Shown here piece by piece: positions 6,243 to 12,997 of a DNA stretch of 23,647 bases; positions within the stretch are counted from its first letter, which is position 1; each line of letters starts with the position of its first letter. The position numbers and the translations under genes are program-made. The stretch spans positions 1-23,647 of the forward strand of contig JAZLAK010000137.1 in NCBI GenBank assembly GCA_045613165.1, written 5' to 3'. This stretch comes from UMGS1124 sp045613165 (GTDB lineage Bacteria > Bacillota_I > Bacilli_A > RF39 > UBA660). Below the pieces are notes generated by a model that searched no databases, was not told the DNA's origin, and was given only the letters and a program-made list of their open reading frames with translations.

Positions 6243-8630
6243 ATGGCAATAAGTTTAAATTGGGTAAATGATTATATTGATATAAAAGATGTTGATTTAG
6301 TTGAACTTGCTAATAAAATTACTAAAGCTGGTATAAATATAGAAAAAGTTAGTAGTAATAAAATTGATAATTTAGTAGTTGGTAAAGTTTTAGAATGTGT
6401 AGATCATCCTGATAGTGATCATTTACATATTTGTAAGGTTGATATTGGCGATACTGTTACTCAAATAGTGTGTGGTGCTAGCAATGTAAGAAGTGGAATT
6501 AAAGTTATAGTTGCGTTACCTGGTGCTATATTACCTGGTGATTTCGAAATTAAACAAAGTAAAATTAGAGGTGTAGAATCTAATGGTATGATTTGTGCTT
6601 TATTTGAACTTGGTTTAGAAGAAAAAACTGAGGAAAATTATAATAAGGGTATTACTGAATTAGATGATGATGCCCCGGTAGGTGAAAATGCTTTTATTTA
6701 CTTAGATATGGGTGATACTACCTATGAATTAGACTTAAATCCTAATAGAACTGATTGTAATAATCATTTATGTTTTGCTTATGAAGTTGCAGCAGTTTTA
6801 AAAAGAAAAGTTAATATGCCTGATGTTAATTTTAATACAACAGAAGAAAAAGTTGAAGATTTAGTGTCATTGGATGTTCAAACTGATAATTGTAGTATGT
6901 ATAATTTAATGATTGCTAAAGATGTTAAAATTAAAGAAAGTCCTGAATTTATTAAACGTAGATTAGAAGTAGCTGGTATAAGAAGTATAAATAACGTTGT
7001 TGATATTTCTAATTATGTAATGTTAGAGTATGGACAACCATTACATTTCTTTGATAAAGATGTAGTTGGAGATAAGATTTTAGTTAGAATGGCTAAAGAG
7101 GATGAAAAGATAGTTACATTAGATGAGCAAGAAAGAGATTTAATAACTGATGATATTGTTATAACTGATGGAGAAAAAGCTTTATGTGTTGCTGGTGTAA
7201 TGGGTGGATTAAATAGTGGAATAACTGAAAATACTAAGAATATTTTAATAGAGTCTGCTATGTTTAATTCATATAATGTTAGATATACAAGTATACGTTT
7301 AGGTTTAAGAAGTGAAGCTAGTTTAAGATTTGAAAAGCCATTAAATTATGAATATTGTGAACTTGCTATAAAGAGAGCTTGTCATTTATTAGAGCGTTTT
7401 GCTGATGCTAAGATTGTCAGTGGTGTTATTACACATGATAAAACCGATAAGAGTGAAAGAAAGATAAATGTTAGTTTAAAAGAAATAAATTCTATATTAG
7501 GTATGGAATTAAGTAAAGAAGATGTTGAAAGTACTTTAGATAGTTTAGGATTTGGATATACTGAAAATAAAGATAATTATGAAGTTATTGTTCCTAATAG
7601 AAGACAAGATATAGTATTACAAAAAGAAGATATTATAGAAGAAGTAGGTAGAATTTATGGGTATGATAATATAGTTCCTACTTTACCTAGAGTAAATATT
7701 AAAAAAGGTGAATATAGTGAAAGTGCTAAGTTTAGAAAAATAGTTTCTAAAAGAATGAGAAGTTTAGGATTTAGTGAACTTAGAACTTATACTTTAGTAA
7801 GTGATGAAGATTCTAATAAATATAATTATAATTTTGGAGAATTTGTTAAACTTAATAGACCAATGTTAAAAGAAAGAGCAGTTGTTAGACAAAGTTTATT
7901 AAATTCTTTAGTAGAAGTAATTAATTATAATTTAAAGAGTAAGAATAAAGATTTAATGATGTATGAAATTGCTAACACTTATAGTGGTAGTGATGAATAT
8001 GTTGAAGATACTAAATTAGCTTTTACTATGACCGGTAAATATTTAAGTAATACATGGAATAACAATTGTTATGATATAGATTTCTATTTTATAAAAGGTG
8101 TTGTTGAAAACTTATTAAATTATTTAGGTTTAGATAATAGATATACATTAAGTTTAAGTGATAAATTACCTAATGAAATACATCCTAAAATTAATAGCGA
8201 AATAGTTGTTGGCGGAAAAAGTGTTGGATATTTTGGCAAATTACATCCTAGTGTTACAAAAGAAGATATATTTGTATGTGAAATATCTTTAACTAAGTTA
8301 GGTATGAATAAAACTGGAGATGTTAAATTTAAAGAATTAAATAAATATCCTAAAATTGAAAAAGATTTAGCATTTATTGTAAGTGATAGTGTAGATAGCT
8401 ATGATTTAGTTAAAGAAATAAGAAAATCAGGTGGTAAATTATTAACTGATGTTAAAGTATTTGATATATATAAAGGTGAAAAACTTGATAGTGATAAAAA
8501 ATCTATAGCATATAATTTAACTTTTGAAGATAATACTAGAACTTTAACTGAAGATGAAGTTATGAAAGTATTTAGCGCTATAATAAGAAATGTGGAAACT
8601 AAATTTAATGCAGTTTTAAGAGATAAATAA
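6243..8630 (+). CDS. pheT: Phenylalanyl-tRNA synthetase, beta subunit
   Basis: The 795 residues match the usual PheT length (about 800). The domain order is normal. An EMAP/OB-type tRNA-binding domain (about 40-150, VVGKVLECVDHPDSDHLHIC) comes first. The B3/4 editing domain follows (about 210-380, with YNLMIAKDVKI and NNVVDISNYVMLEYGQPLHFFD), then B5 (about 400-470), the class II-like core, and a C-terminal ferredoxin-fold anticodon-binding domain (last 95 residues, FKELNKYPKIEKDLAFIV). The editing domain removes mischarged Tyr. The start at 6243 has AAGGGAG 7 bases upstream and begins one base after the pheS stop, so the two are co-translated. A terminator follows directly. Confidence 0.97.
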   Translation: MAISLNWVNDYIDIKDVDLVELANKITKAGINIEKVSSNKIDNLVVGKVLECVDHPDSDHLHICKVDIGDTVTQIVCGASNVRSGIKVIVALPGAILPGDFEIKQSKIRGVESNGMICALFELGLEEKTEENYNKGITELDDDAPVGENAFIYLDMGDTTYELDLNPNRTDCNNHLCFAYEVAAVLKRKVNMPDVNFNTTEEKVEDLVSLDVQTDNCSMYNLMIAKDVKIKESPEFIKRRLEVAGIRSINNVVDISNYVMLEYGQPLHFFDKDVVGDKILVRMAKEDEKIVTLDEQERDLITDDIVITDGEKALCVAGVMGGLNSGITENTKNILIESAMFNSYNVRYTSIRLGLRSEASLRFEKPLNYEYCELAIKRACHLLERFADAKIVSGVITHDKTDKSERKINVSLKEINSILGMELSKEDVESTLDSLGFGYTENKDNYEVIVPNRRQDIVLQKEDIIEEVGRIYGYDNIVPTLPRVNIKKGEYSESAKFRKIVSKRMRSLGFSELRTYTLVSDEDSNKYNYNFGEFVKLNRPMLKERAVVRQSLLNSLVEVINYNLKSKNKDLMMYEIANTYSGSDEYVEDTKLAFTMTGKYLSNTWNNNCYDIDFYFIKGVVENLLNYLGLDNRYTLSLSDKLPNEIHPKINSEIVVGGKSVGYFGKLHPSVTKEDIFVCEISLTKLGMNKTGDVKFKELNKYPKIEKDLAFIVSDSVDSYDLVKEIRKSGGKLLTDVKVFDIYKGEKLDSDKKSIAYNLTFEDNTRTLTEDEVMKVFSAIIRNVETKFNAVLRDK

Positions 8631-8652
8631 GATGTCAATAGACATCTTTTTT
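8629..8652 (+). terminator. Intrinsic terminator of pheST
   Basis: AAGATGTC (8629-8636) and GACATCTT (8641-8648) with an AATA loop, then T's. The left arm begins in the pheT stop codon. Confidence 0.88.
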
Positions 8653-8653
8653 G

Positions 8654-8682
8654 TTGTTATTTTTTTATATTATATATATAAT
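8654..8682 (+). promoter_or_regulatory. Sigma-A promoter of the zinc-ribbon/deaminase operon
   Basis: TTGTTA (8654-8659), 17-bp spacer, TATAAT (8677-8682). It lies immediately after the pheT terminator. Confidence 0.7.
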
Positions 8683-8702
8683 AAAAGAGAGGGTTGATAA
8701 AG

Positions 8703-9116
8703 ATGTATTGTTCAAATTGTGGTAAAGAAAGAAAAGAAAATAGCCATTTTTGTTATAATTGTGGTAATCAATTTGATGAAAATGTTGAAGTGAAAAAAGA
8801 GATAAAAAGTGGGAATCAAGAGACTAGTTTGGTATTAGGTATAATATGTTTAGTATCTAGTTTTATAGTAAATATATTATGTTTTATACCTGGTATTATG
8901 AGTATTATCTATGCTAAAAAATATAAAAAAGAAAGTGGAAAACTAGGAGTAGGTTTTGGACTTTCTATTGGTGGTATGATATATAGTTTGATTACATTTA
9001 TATTATTAGTATTATTTATTATATTTATATGGGCTATGACTTATGAAACAAATAATGAAGGTGATTATAAATATAATTATGATACTCAGTATACATATAA
9101 TGTTCCTTATATTTAA
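8703..9116 (+). CDS. Zinc-ribbon membrane protein (DUF4190-like)
   Basis: The 137-residue protein starts with a zinc ribbon, YCSNCGKERKENSHFCYNCG (two CxxC pairs, residues 3-22). After a charged linker come two long hydrophobic segments (about residues 43-70 and 80-110) separated by a short basic loop (YAKKYKKESGK), and an Asn/Tyr-rich tail. This 'zinc ribbon plus DUF4190-like hairpin' layout is common in Firmicutes membrane proteins of unknown role. The ATG at 8703 is chosen over the in-frame TTG at 8694, because the ribosome site GAGAGGG abuts the TTG and gives a proper 9-base spacing only to the ATG. It is co-transcribed with the deaminase gene 15 bases downstream; the functional link is unclear. 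Confidence 0.75.
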   Translation: MYCSNCGKERKENSHFCYNCGNQFDENVEVKKEIKSGNQETSLVLGIICLVSSFIVNILCFIPGIMSIIYAKKYKKESGKLGVGFGLSIGGMIYSLITFILLVLFIIFIWAMTYETNNEGDYKYNYDTQYTYNVPYI

Positions 9117-9131
9117 AATTGGAGTTGTAGT

Positions 9132-9620
9132 ATGGAAAGAGTAGATAAAACAAATTATTATTTAGATATAGCTGAGTCAGTATTAGAAAGAAGTACTTGT
9201 ATAAGAAGATGTTTTGGTGCAATAATTGTTAAAAATGATGAAATTATTGCTACTGGTTTTAATGGTGCTCCTCGTGGTAGAAAAAATTGTTGTGATTTAA
9301 AATATTGTTTAAGAGAAAAACTAAATATACCTAGAGGTGAACGTTATGAAATGTGTAGATCTGTTCATGCAGAACAGAATGCAATAATAAGTGCATCTCG
9401 TAGAGATTTATTAGATTCTACATTATATTTAGTTGGTAAAGAATTTGAAACAGGTAATTATGTAGCTAATTCTAATCCATGTTCTTTATGTAAAAGAATG
9501 ATTATTAATGCAGGTATTAAGACTGTTGTTTTACGTGATACTAAAGATAGTTATAGAATTGTTAAGGTTCAAGATTATATAGATAATGATGAAAGTTTAG
9601 AAGGTGTTACTGGATATTAA
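9132..9620 (+). CDS. dCMP deaminase (ComEB family)
   Basis: The 162-residue zinc-dependent deaminase has the catalytic H79-A-E81 motif (SVHAEQNAI) and PCxxC zinc ligands C117 and C120 (NPCSLCKRM). The early GAIIVKNDEIIATGFNGAPRG segment is that of dCMP deaminases. The reaction is dCMP to dUMP, which feeds thymidylate synthesis. The extra cysteines C53-C54 and C59 are typical of the ComEB group. GGAG precedes the ATG. It is the second gene of an operon with the zinc-ribbon protein, and its 3' end overlaps the convergent DNA glycosylase gene by 4 bases. The neighbouring glycosylases remove deaminated bases from DNA. Confidence 0.9.
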   Translation: MERVDKTNYYLDIAESVLERSTCIRRCFGAIIVKNDEIIATGFNGAPRGRKNCCDLKYCLREKLNIPRGERYEMCRSVHAEQNAIISASRRDLLDSTLYLVGKEFETGNYVANSNPCSLCKRMIINAGIKTVVLRDTKDSYRIVKVQDYIDNDESLEGVTGY

Positions 9621-9640
9621 TTATCCAGTTTTTCTTTTAT
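9609..9640 (+). terminator. Terminator built across the overlapping 3' ends of two convergent genes
   Basis: ACTGGATA (9609-9616) and TATCCAGT (9622-9629) form an 8-bp stem with a TTAAT loop, followed by TTTTTCTTTT. The stem includes the stop codons of both the deaminase (plus) and the glycosylase (minus). Confidence 0.75.
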
Positions 9641-10102
9641 TATTTTATATTCGTTTAATAATCTTTCTAAAGAATAAGTTGCGTTAGCACTTGATGGGCT
9701 AGGTAAATAAAAACATTCTAAGTTTAAATCTTTATAATATTTTTGATATAAATTATAGGATAATTTACCAGTACAAAATATATATTTTATATTAGAATTT
9801 TTTATTATTGGCTTTAAATTATTTATTTTAATATTCTTTATATTTGAATCACTAGAACCTGTTATGTCACATTCTTCAATCATATCAAATATTGCTATTT
9901 TGTTATTTAGTAAAAAGTTTTCTTTATCAGTGTTTGTTTTTAATTCAGTATTAAATAATATACTTAGTATTTTCCAAAATCTATTTGTTTTATGTGCATA
10001 ATAAAAATTGTATTCTCTAGATATTATGCTTGGCATACTTCCTAATATTAGTACTTTTGATTGTTCATTGTATATTGGTTTTAGTGTGTGTTTTACTTTC
10101 AT
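9617..10102 (-). CDS. DNA glycosylase, UDG family 6-like (hypoxanthine/uracil, HDG)
   Basis: This is a 161-residue single-domain enzyme. The first motif is LILGSMPSIISR (residues 18-29), followed by NFYYAHKTNRFW (32-43). The last motif is LPSPSSANATYS (133-144). The combination of GSMPS, YYaH.NrFW and PS.SPAN is that of the HDG (DNA-deoxyinosine glycosylase, family 6) branch of the uracil-DNA glycosylase superfamily. These enzymes excise hypoxanthine, and in some members uracil, arising from base deamination. The start is supported by AAGGAAG before the ATG. The gene is convergent with the dCMP deaminase gene (4-bp overlap) and divergent from another UDG-superfamily gene at 10181. Confidence 0.82.
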   Translation of the reverse strand: MKVKHTLKPIYNEQSKVLILGSMPSIISREYNFYYAHKTNRFWKILSILFNTELKTNTDKENFLLNNKIAIFDMIEECDITGSSDSNIKNIKINNLKPIIKNSNIKYIFCTGKLSYNLYQKYYKDLNLECFYLPSPSSANATYSLERLLNEYKIIKEKLDN

Positions 10103-10133
10103 ATAATCTTCCTTTTTATTTATTCATTCATAT

Positions 10134-10163
10134 ATTATACTATTAGTAGAAAGTATTATGTAA
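10134..10163 (-). promoter_or_regulatory. Promoter of the family 6 DNA glycosylase gene
   Basis: On the minus strand TTACAT (10158-10163), 18-bp spacer, TATAAT (10134-10139). It lies in the 78-bp divergent gap shared with the next glycosylase gene, for which only weak elements (TAATAT at 10161-10166) are visible. Confidence 0.55.
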
Positions 10164-10180
10164 TATTTTGTGGGTGTAGT

Positions 10181-10849
10181 ATGAAAAGTAATCAAGAATT
10201 ATTAGATGAATTAAAAATTAAATATGATAAATTACAATTAAAGTATGGAGCTAACGAATTAGATTCTATATATAATGGTGGTTGTGTTAATAGTCCAGAT
10301 ATATGTTTTGTTTTTATGAATCCAACTGGAAGAAATATTGCGAGTTTTAAAACTTGGAAAGGACGTAAGTCACCTTGGATAGGAACTAAGAATATTTGGA
10401 CTTTATTTAAAAAGATAAATTTAATAGAAGAAGATTTATATTTAAAAATTAGAAGTAAATTACCTAAAGAATGGGACTATTATTTTGCTGATGAAGTTTA
10501 TGATAGTGTAGAAAACAATAAATATTTTATTACTAATTTAGGAAAATGTACTCAAGTAGATGCAAGACCTTTAAGTGATGAAGTGTTAGGTAAATATACA
10601 AAGTTATTATTAAAGGAAATTGATATTATAAAGCCTAAAGTTATAATTACTTTTGGTAATCAAGTAAGTTCTATTATTTTAGATAAAAAAGTATCTGTAT
10701 CTAATTGCAGAAAAGAATATTTTGAAAAGAAAATAGGTAAGAGTGTATATAAGATATTTCCAGTATATTATCCGGTAGGGAATGGTATTTTTAATATTGA
10801 TAAAGCTATAGAAGATATTAATTGGATAATAGATAATTATGTTAAATAA
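10181..10849 (+). CDS. Uracil-DNA glycosylase superfamily protein
   Basis: The 222-residue protein has the UDG fold signature: ICFVFMNPTGRN (residues 41-52) in the position of motif A, PWIGTKNIWTLFKK, then YFITNLGKCTQVDARPLS and IIKPKVIITFGNQVSS. The C-terminal YYPVGNG (196-202) replaces the usual HPS-type motif. It probably removes uracil or a related base from DNA. The altered motifs mean substrate and activity are uncertain, and it fits none of the classical families 1-5 well by eye. The ATG at 10181 is chosen because it starts the conserved region; an in-frame upstream extension to 10088 overlaps the divergent gene and is hydrophobic nonsense. The ribosome site (GTGGGTG) is weak. Confidence 0.75.
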   Translation: MKSNQELLDELKIKYDKLQLKYGANELDSIYNGGCVNSPDICFVFMNPTGRNIASFKTWKGRKSPWIGTKNIWTLFKKINLIEEDLYLKIRSKLPKEWDYYFADEVYDSVENNKYFITNLGKCTQVDARPLSDEVLGKYTKLLLKEIDIIKPKVIITFGNQVSSIILDKKVSVSNCRKEYFEKKIGKSVYKIFPVYYPVGNGIFNIDKAIEDINWIIDNYVK

Positions 10850-10855
10850 AAAATT

Positions 10856-10877
10856 AATGTATTAAGTACATTTTTTT
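10856..10877 (+). terminator. Terminator of the UDG-superfamily gene
   Basis: AATGTA (10856-10861) and TACATT (10867-10872) with a TTAAG loop, then TTTTT. Short, AT-rich stem. Confidence 0.65.
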
Positions 10878-10879
10878 AT

Positions 10880-10907
10880 TTGTTTTAAATTATTTTGATG
10901 ATATAAT
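10880..10907 (+). promoter_or_regulatory. Promoter of the cation efflux gene
   Basis: TTGTTT (10880-10885), 16-bp spacer, TATAAT (10902-10907) with TG at 10899-10900 (extended -10). Confidence 0.65.
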
Positions 10908-10947
10908 GTTTTATATAATAATACTTTAATAAAGTTAGGTGAAATTA

Positions 10948-11814
10948 GTGAAAAGATTTGAGAAAGTTAGAATTGCTAGTATATTAGGTATAATTGGCAA
11001 TTTATTTTTGTTCGTTATAAAAACTTTAATTGGTTTTATTAGTAATAGTAGTGCTATGTTGGCTGATGCTTTTAATAGTGGTGGAGATATTTTATCTTCT
11101 GTTATAACTTTTATAGGTAATAAGATAGCTAGCAAACCAAGCGATGATGACCATAATTTAGGACATGGTAAAGCAGAATATATTTATTCTATGATAATTA
11201 GTATTGTTATGATTGTTGTTTCATTTAATATGTTGAAAACTTCTATAGTATCTATATTTGTAAGTAGTAAATATAATTTCTCTATATGGTTGATTGTTGT
11301 TTGTTTAATTACTATATTTATTAAGTTTTTATTATATATGTATACTAGTAAGATAGCTAAAGAACAAAATAATTTATTAATAAGAGCTAATAGTAATGAT
11401 CATAGAAATGATTGTTTAATAACTACATTAACATTAATAGCTAGTATATTATCTTATAAAGAAATATATTATTTAGATGGTATTATTGGTACTATTATCT
11501 CTATTTGGATTATAATTTCTTATATGAAAATATTTTTAGAAAGTTATGATGTACTTATGGATAAATCTATTTCTAATGATACTAAAGATATAGTTTATGA
11601 AATAATAAATGGTCATAAAGAAATAAAAAAGATACAACATTTTGTATCTACTCCAGTAGGTTATAAGTATCAAATATCTTTTACTATATTTGTTGATGGT
11701 AATATGTCGACGTTTGAAAGTCATGAAATAGCGGATAAGTTAGAAAAAGAAATAAATTCTAAAGTAGAAGATGTTTATTTAACAGTAATTCATGTTAATC
11801 CTTATGAAGAATAA
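10948..11814 (+). CDS. Cation diffusion facilitator, probable Mn2+ exporter
   Basis: This 288-residue inner-membrane CDF transporter has six hydrophobic segments in its N-terminal two thirds and a cytoplasmic C-terminal metal-binding domain (about 205-288, ending TVIHVNPYEE). The signature HNLGHGKAEY (69-78) follows TM2. The transport-site pairs read N43-xxx-D47 in TM2 and D151-xxx-D155 in TM5. Zn-type CDFs have H in these positions; the N/D-D-D-D set is that of manganese exporters such as pneumococcal MntE, so Mn2+ is the likely substrate (inference). The start chosen is GTG 10948, because AGGTGA (10937-10942) gives proper spacing to it but overlaps the alternative GTG at 10939. Monocistronic. 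Confidence 0.9.
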   Translation: MKRFEKVRIASILGIIGNLFLFVIKTLIGFISNSSAMLADAFNSGGDILSSVITFIGNKIASKPSDDDHNLGHGKAEYIYSMIISIVMIVVSFNMLKTSIVSIFVSSKYNFSIWLIVVCLITIFIKFLLYMYTSKIAKEQNNLLIRANSNDHRNDCLITTLTLIASILSYKEIYYLDGIIGTIISIWIIISYMKIFLESYDVLMDKSISNDTKDIVYEIINGHKEIKKIQHFVSTPVGYKYQISFTIFVDGNMSTFESHEIADKLEKEINSKVEDVYLTVIHVNPYEE

Positions 11815-11837
11815 AACTATGTTATATAGTTTTTTTG
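11814..11837 (+). terminator. Terminator of the cation efflux gene
   Basis: AAACTAT (11814-11820) and ATAGTTT (11826-11832) with a GTTAT loop and a T-run. The left arm starts in the stop codon. Confidence 0.75.
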
Positions 11838-11862
11838 TTTATTAGATGAAATGTGTTATAAT
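11835..11862 (+). promoter_or_regulatory. Promoter of the 171-aa unknown gene
   Basis: TTGTTT (11835-11840), 16-bp spacer, TATAAT (11857-11862) with TG at 11854-11855. It is the same hexamer pair and spacing as the preceding CDF promoter, and its -35 sits in the T-tract of the preceding terminator. Confidence 0.65.
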
Positions 11863-11885
11863 AATTTTCGCTTTGGAGGGGGATT

Positions 11886-12401
11886 ATGGTAAATATAAGA
11901 GATATTTATAGTAAAATTGATATTCAATTAATGAATGAAGATTATTGGAGTTTAGATACAGAAGATAAGAAGAAATTAATAGATAAGTCTTTAAAACAAT
12001 ATATTATTTTTAAGATTAATGAAATTAATTCTAATGCTTTATGCGAAACAAATAAAGATATGAATACTGTTGAATTATTTGAATTATTAAGTAATTTGAT
12101 ACCAAAAGAAGAACATTTTGAAACTATTAGACATTTTACACATTATATTTTACAAATATGTTCTAATTTACAAGGTTGGTCTATTATTTGGTGGGGAGAA
12201 GAAGATGATGAATTAGTTGAAAATCCCTTAGTAGAATTTGATATAGATGGTAAGTGGAACAAACTCGTCACTCATAATAGAACTGATTTGGTTAAGACTT
12301 TCAAATTTACTTATCATGTATTTATTAATGAATTTATGGTTATAAAAAAAGACGATATTAAAAGATTACAATTAGGGTTAAAAGAAATAGAAAGTCAGTA
12401 A
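11886..12401 (+). CDS. Unrecognised 171-aa soluble protein
   Basis: I do not recognise this protein. It is soluble, with no signal peptide or membrane segment, and acidic with a mixed helical appearance. Its central region holds a conserved-looking block: HFTHYILQICSNLQGWSIIW, then a W-W-G-E-E-D-D-E acidic turn and VEFDIDGKW. It ends with a helical tail VIKKDDIKRLQLGLKEIE. It has a very strong ribosome site (GGAGGGGG, 11875-11882), a good promoter and its own terminator, so it is surely expressed. It stands alone between the Mn-type exporter and a convergent small membrane protein, so context gives no function. Confidence 0.8.
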   Translation: MVNIRDIYSKIDIQLMNEDYWSLDTEDKKKLIDKSLKQYIIFKINEINSNALCETNKDMNTVELFELLSNLIPKEEHFETIRHFTHYILQICSNLQGWSIIWWGEEDDELVENPLVEFDIDGKWNKLVTHNRTDLVKTFKFTYHVFINEFMVIKKDDIKRLQLGLKEIESQ

Positions 12402-12426
12402 CATAATTAGTATTACGAAATAAGAA

Positions 12427-12456
12427 AAAGCTAGTACTTCAGTGTACTAGCTTTAT
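12427..12456. terminator. Bidirectional terminator
   Basis: AAAGCTAGTAC (12427-12437) and GTACTAGCTTT (12444-12454) form an 11-bp stem with a TTCAGT loop. T-rich sequence follows on both strands (minus: TTTTTC; plus: TTATTTC then TTTTTT). It serves the unknown gene on the plus strand and the small membrane protein gene on the minus strand. Confidence 0.85.
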
Positions 12457-12468
12457 TTCAGTTTTTTA

Positions 12469-12681
12469 TTATCCCCATATTGCAATTAAAGTAGTAATAG
12501 TTGATATTAAAATGCCTATAGTTAATAAGGGACTTATAAAAGTTGTAGTAAGATTAGATATTGATTCTTCTAATTCTAATTTTTTTTCTACACTTTCATT
12601 ATTTGTGAAGGCTCTAGCTAATGCGAATATAACAAAGAATATATCAATAATAATCATAATTATCCAAAAAATACTATCCAT
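12469..12681 (-). CDS. Small two-helix membrane protein (70 aa)
   Basis: It has two hydrophobic segments (about residues 3-24, IFWIIMIIIDIFFVIFALAR, and 46-68, TTFISPLLTIGILISTITTL) joined by an acidic linker NNESVEKKLELEESISN. The family is not recognised. The minus strand is chosen because AAAAGGAG precedes the ATG, a near-consensus sigma-A promoter lies upstream, and a terminator follows. The overlapping plus-strand frame at 12512-12724 has none of these. Confidence 0.7.
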   Translation of the reverse strand: MDSIFWIIMIIIDIFFVIFALARAFTNNESVEKKLELEESISNLTTTFISPLLTIGILISTITTLIAIWG

Positions 12682-12703
12682 AAAAAACTCCTTTTTTTGG
12701 ATT

Positions 12704-12731
12704 ATTATATCTTTTTATATTTGATTGTCAA
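12704..12731 (-). promoter_or_regulatory. Near-consensus sigma-A promoter of the small membrane protein
   Basis: On the minus strand TTGACA (12726-12731), 16-bp spacer, TATAAT (12704-12709). Both hexamers are perfect, making this one of the strongest promoters in the window. Confidence 0.8.
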
Positions 12732-12789
12732 TAGAAAATAAATTTATAGTAGTGTTTTTTAAAATTAATTATATTATATATATTTTTTA

Positions 12790-12892
12790 AAATAAAAAAT
12801 CAATCTTTTCCGATTGATTTAATCATTAACGTCACATCGGTGCGACGATTTTACCTTATGGAGCAAATGCGTTATTGGTAACAACCTTTTTC
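12790..12892 (-). ncRNA. Candidate small structured RNA of unknown family
   Basis: In the 316-bp gap between genes at 12682-12997, a minus-strand unit is delimited by an extended -10 (TGATAAAAT, 12899-12907) and a terminator hairpin (12797-12820). The predicted RNA is about 100 nt and is clearly more GC-rich than its surroundings. It contains CGTCGCA-CCGA-TGTGACG (12830-12847, 7-bp stem with one G-U) and a UUACC/GGUAA pairing (12877-12881 with 12851-12855). No tRNA, SRP RNA, 6S or known riboswitch consensus was recognised. A 12-codon ATG frame at its 5' end (12894-12856) starts at or before the predicted RNA 5' end and is not credible as a gene. Confidence 0.35.
12797..12820 (-). terminator. 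Minus-strand intrinsic terminator
   Basis: AAATCAATC (12797-12805) and GATTGATTT (12812-12820) form a 9-bp stem with a 6-base loop. On the minus strand it is followed by TTTTTTATTTT; on the plus strand there is no T-run, so it terminates leftward transcription only. Confidence 0.65.
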
Positions 12893-12898
12893 ATTTTA

Positions 12899-12907
12899 AT
12901 TTTATCA
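12899..12907 (-). promoter_or_regulatory. Extended -10 element for the candidate small RNA
   Basis: Minus-strand TGATAAAAT (TGnTAAAAT) predicts a start near 12892. The -35 is weak (TTAAAA at 16-bp spacing). Confidence 0.35.
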
Positions 12908-12942
12908 TAATGTTTTATTTTTTTAACAATAAATTATTGTTA

Positions 12943-12971
12943 TTTTCAATTTTTTTATTTTGTGTTATACT
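12943..12971 (+). promoter_or_regulatory. Promoter of the second zinc-ribbon membrane protein
   Basis: TTTTCA (12943-12948), 17-bp spacer, TATACT (12966-12971) with TG at 12963-12964 (extended -10). Confidence 0.55.
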
Positions 12972-12997
12972 TTTTATAGTAAAAGGTAGGAATTTAT

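Noticed and set aside
8399..8638. Minus-strand 79-codon frame in the pheT 3' end
   Set aside because: Antisense shadow of a strongly conserved pheT domain; no ribosome site.
12512..12724. Plus-strand 70-codon reading frame
   Set aside because: Overlaps the minus-strand small membrane protein, which has a ribosome site, consensus promoter and terminator; the plus frame has none.
12790..12892. tracrRNA-like element, because of the GCACCGA hairpin
   Set aside because: No cas genes or CRISPR repeats in the window; the similarity is a few bases.
12856..12894. 12-codon minus-strand frame at the 5' end of the candidate RNA, with a RidA-like first few residues
   Set aside because: The predicted RNA starts at or within its ATG, there is no ribosome site, and the resemblance covers too few residues.
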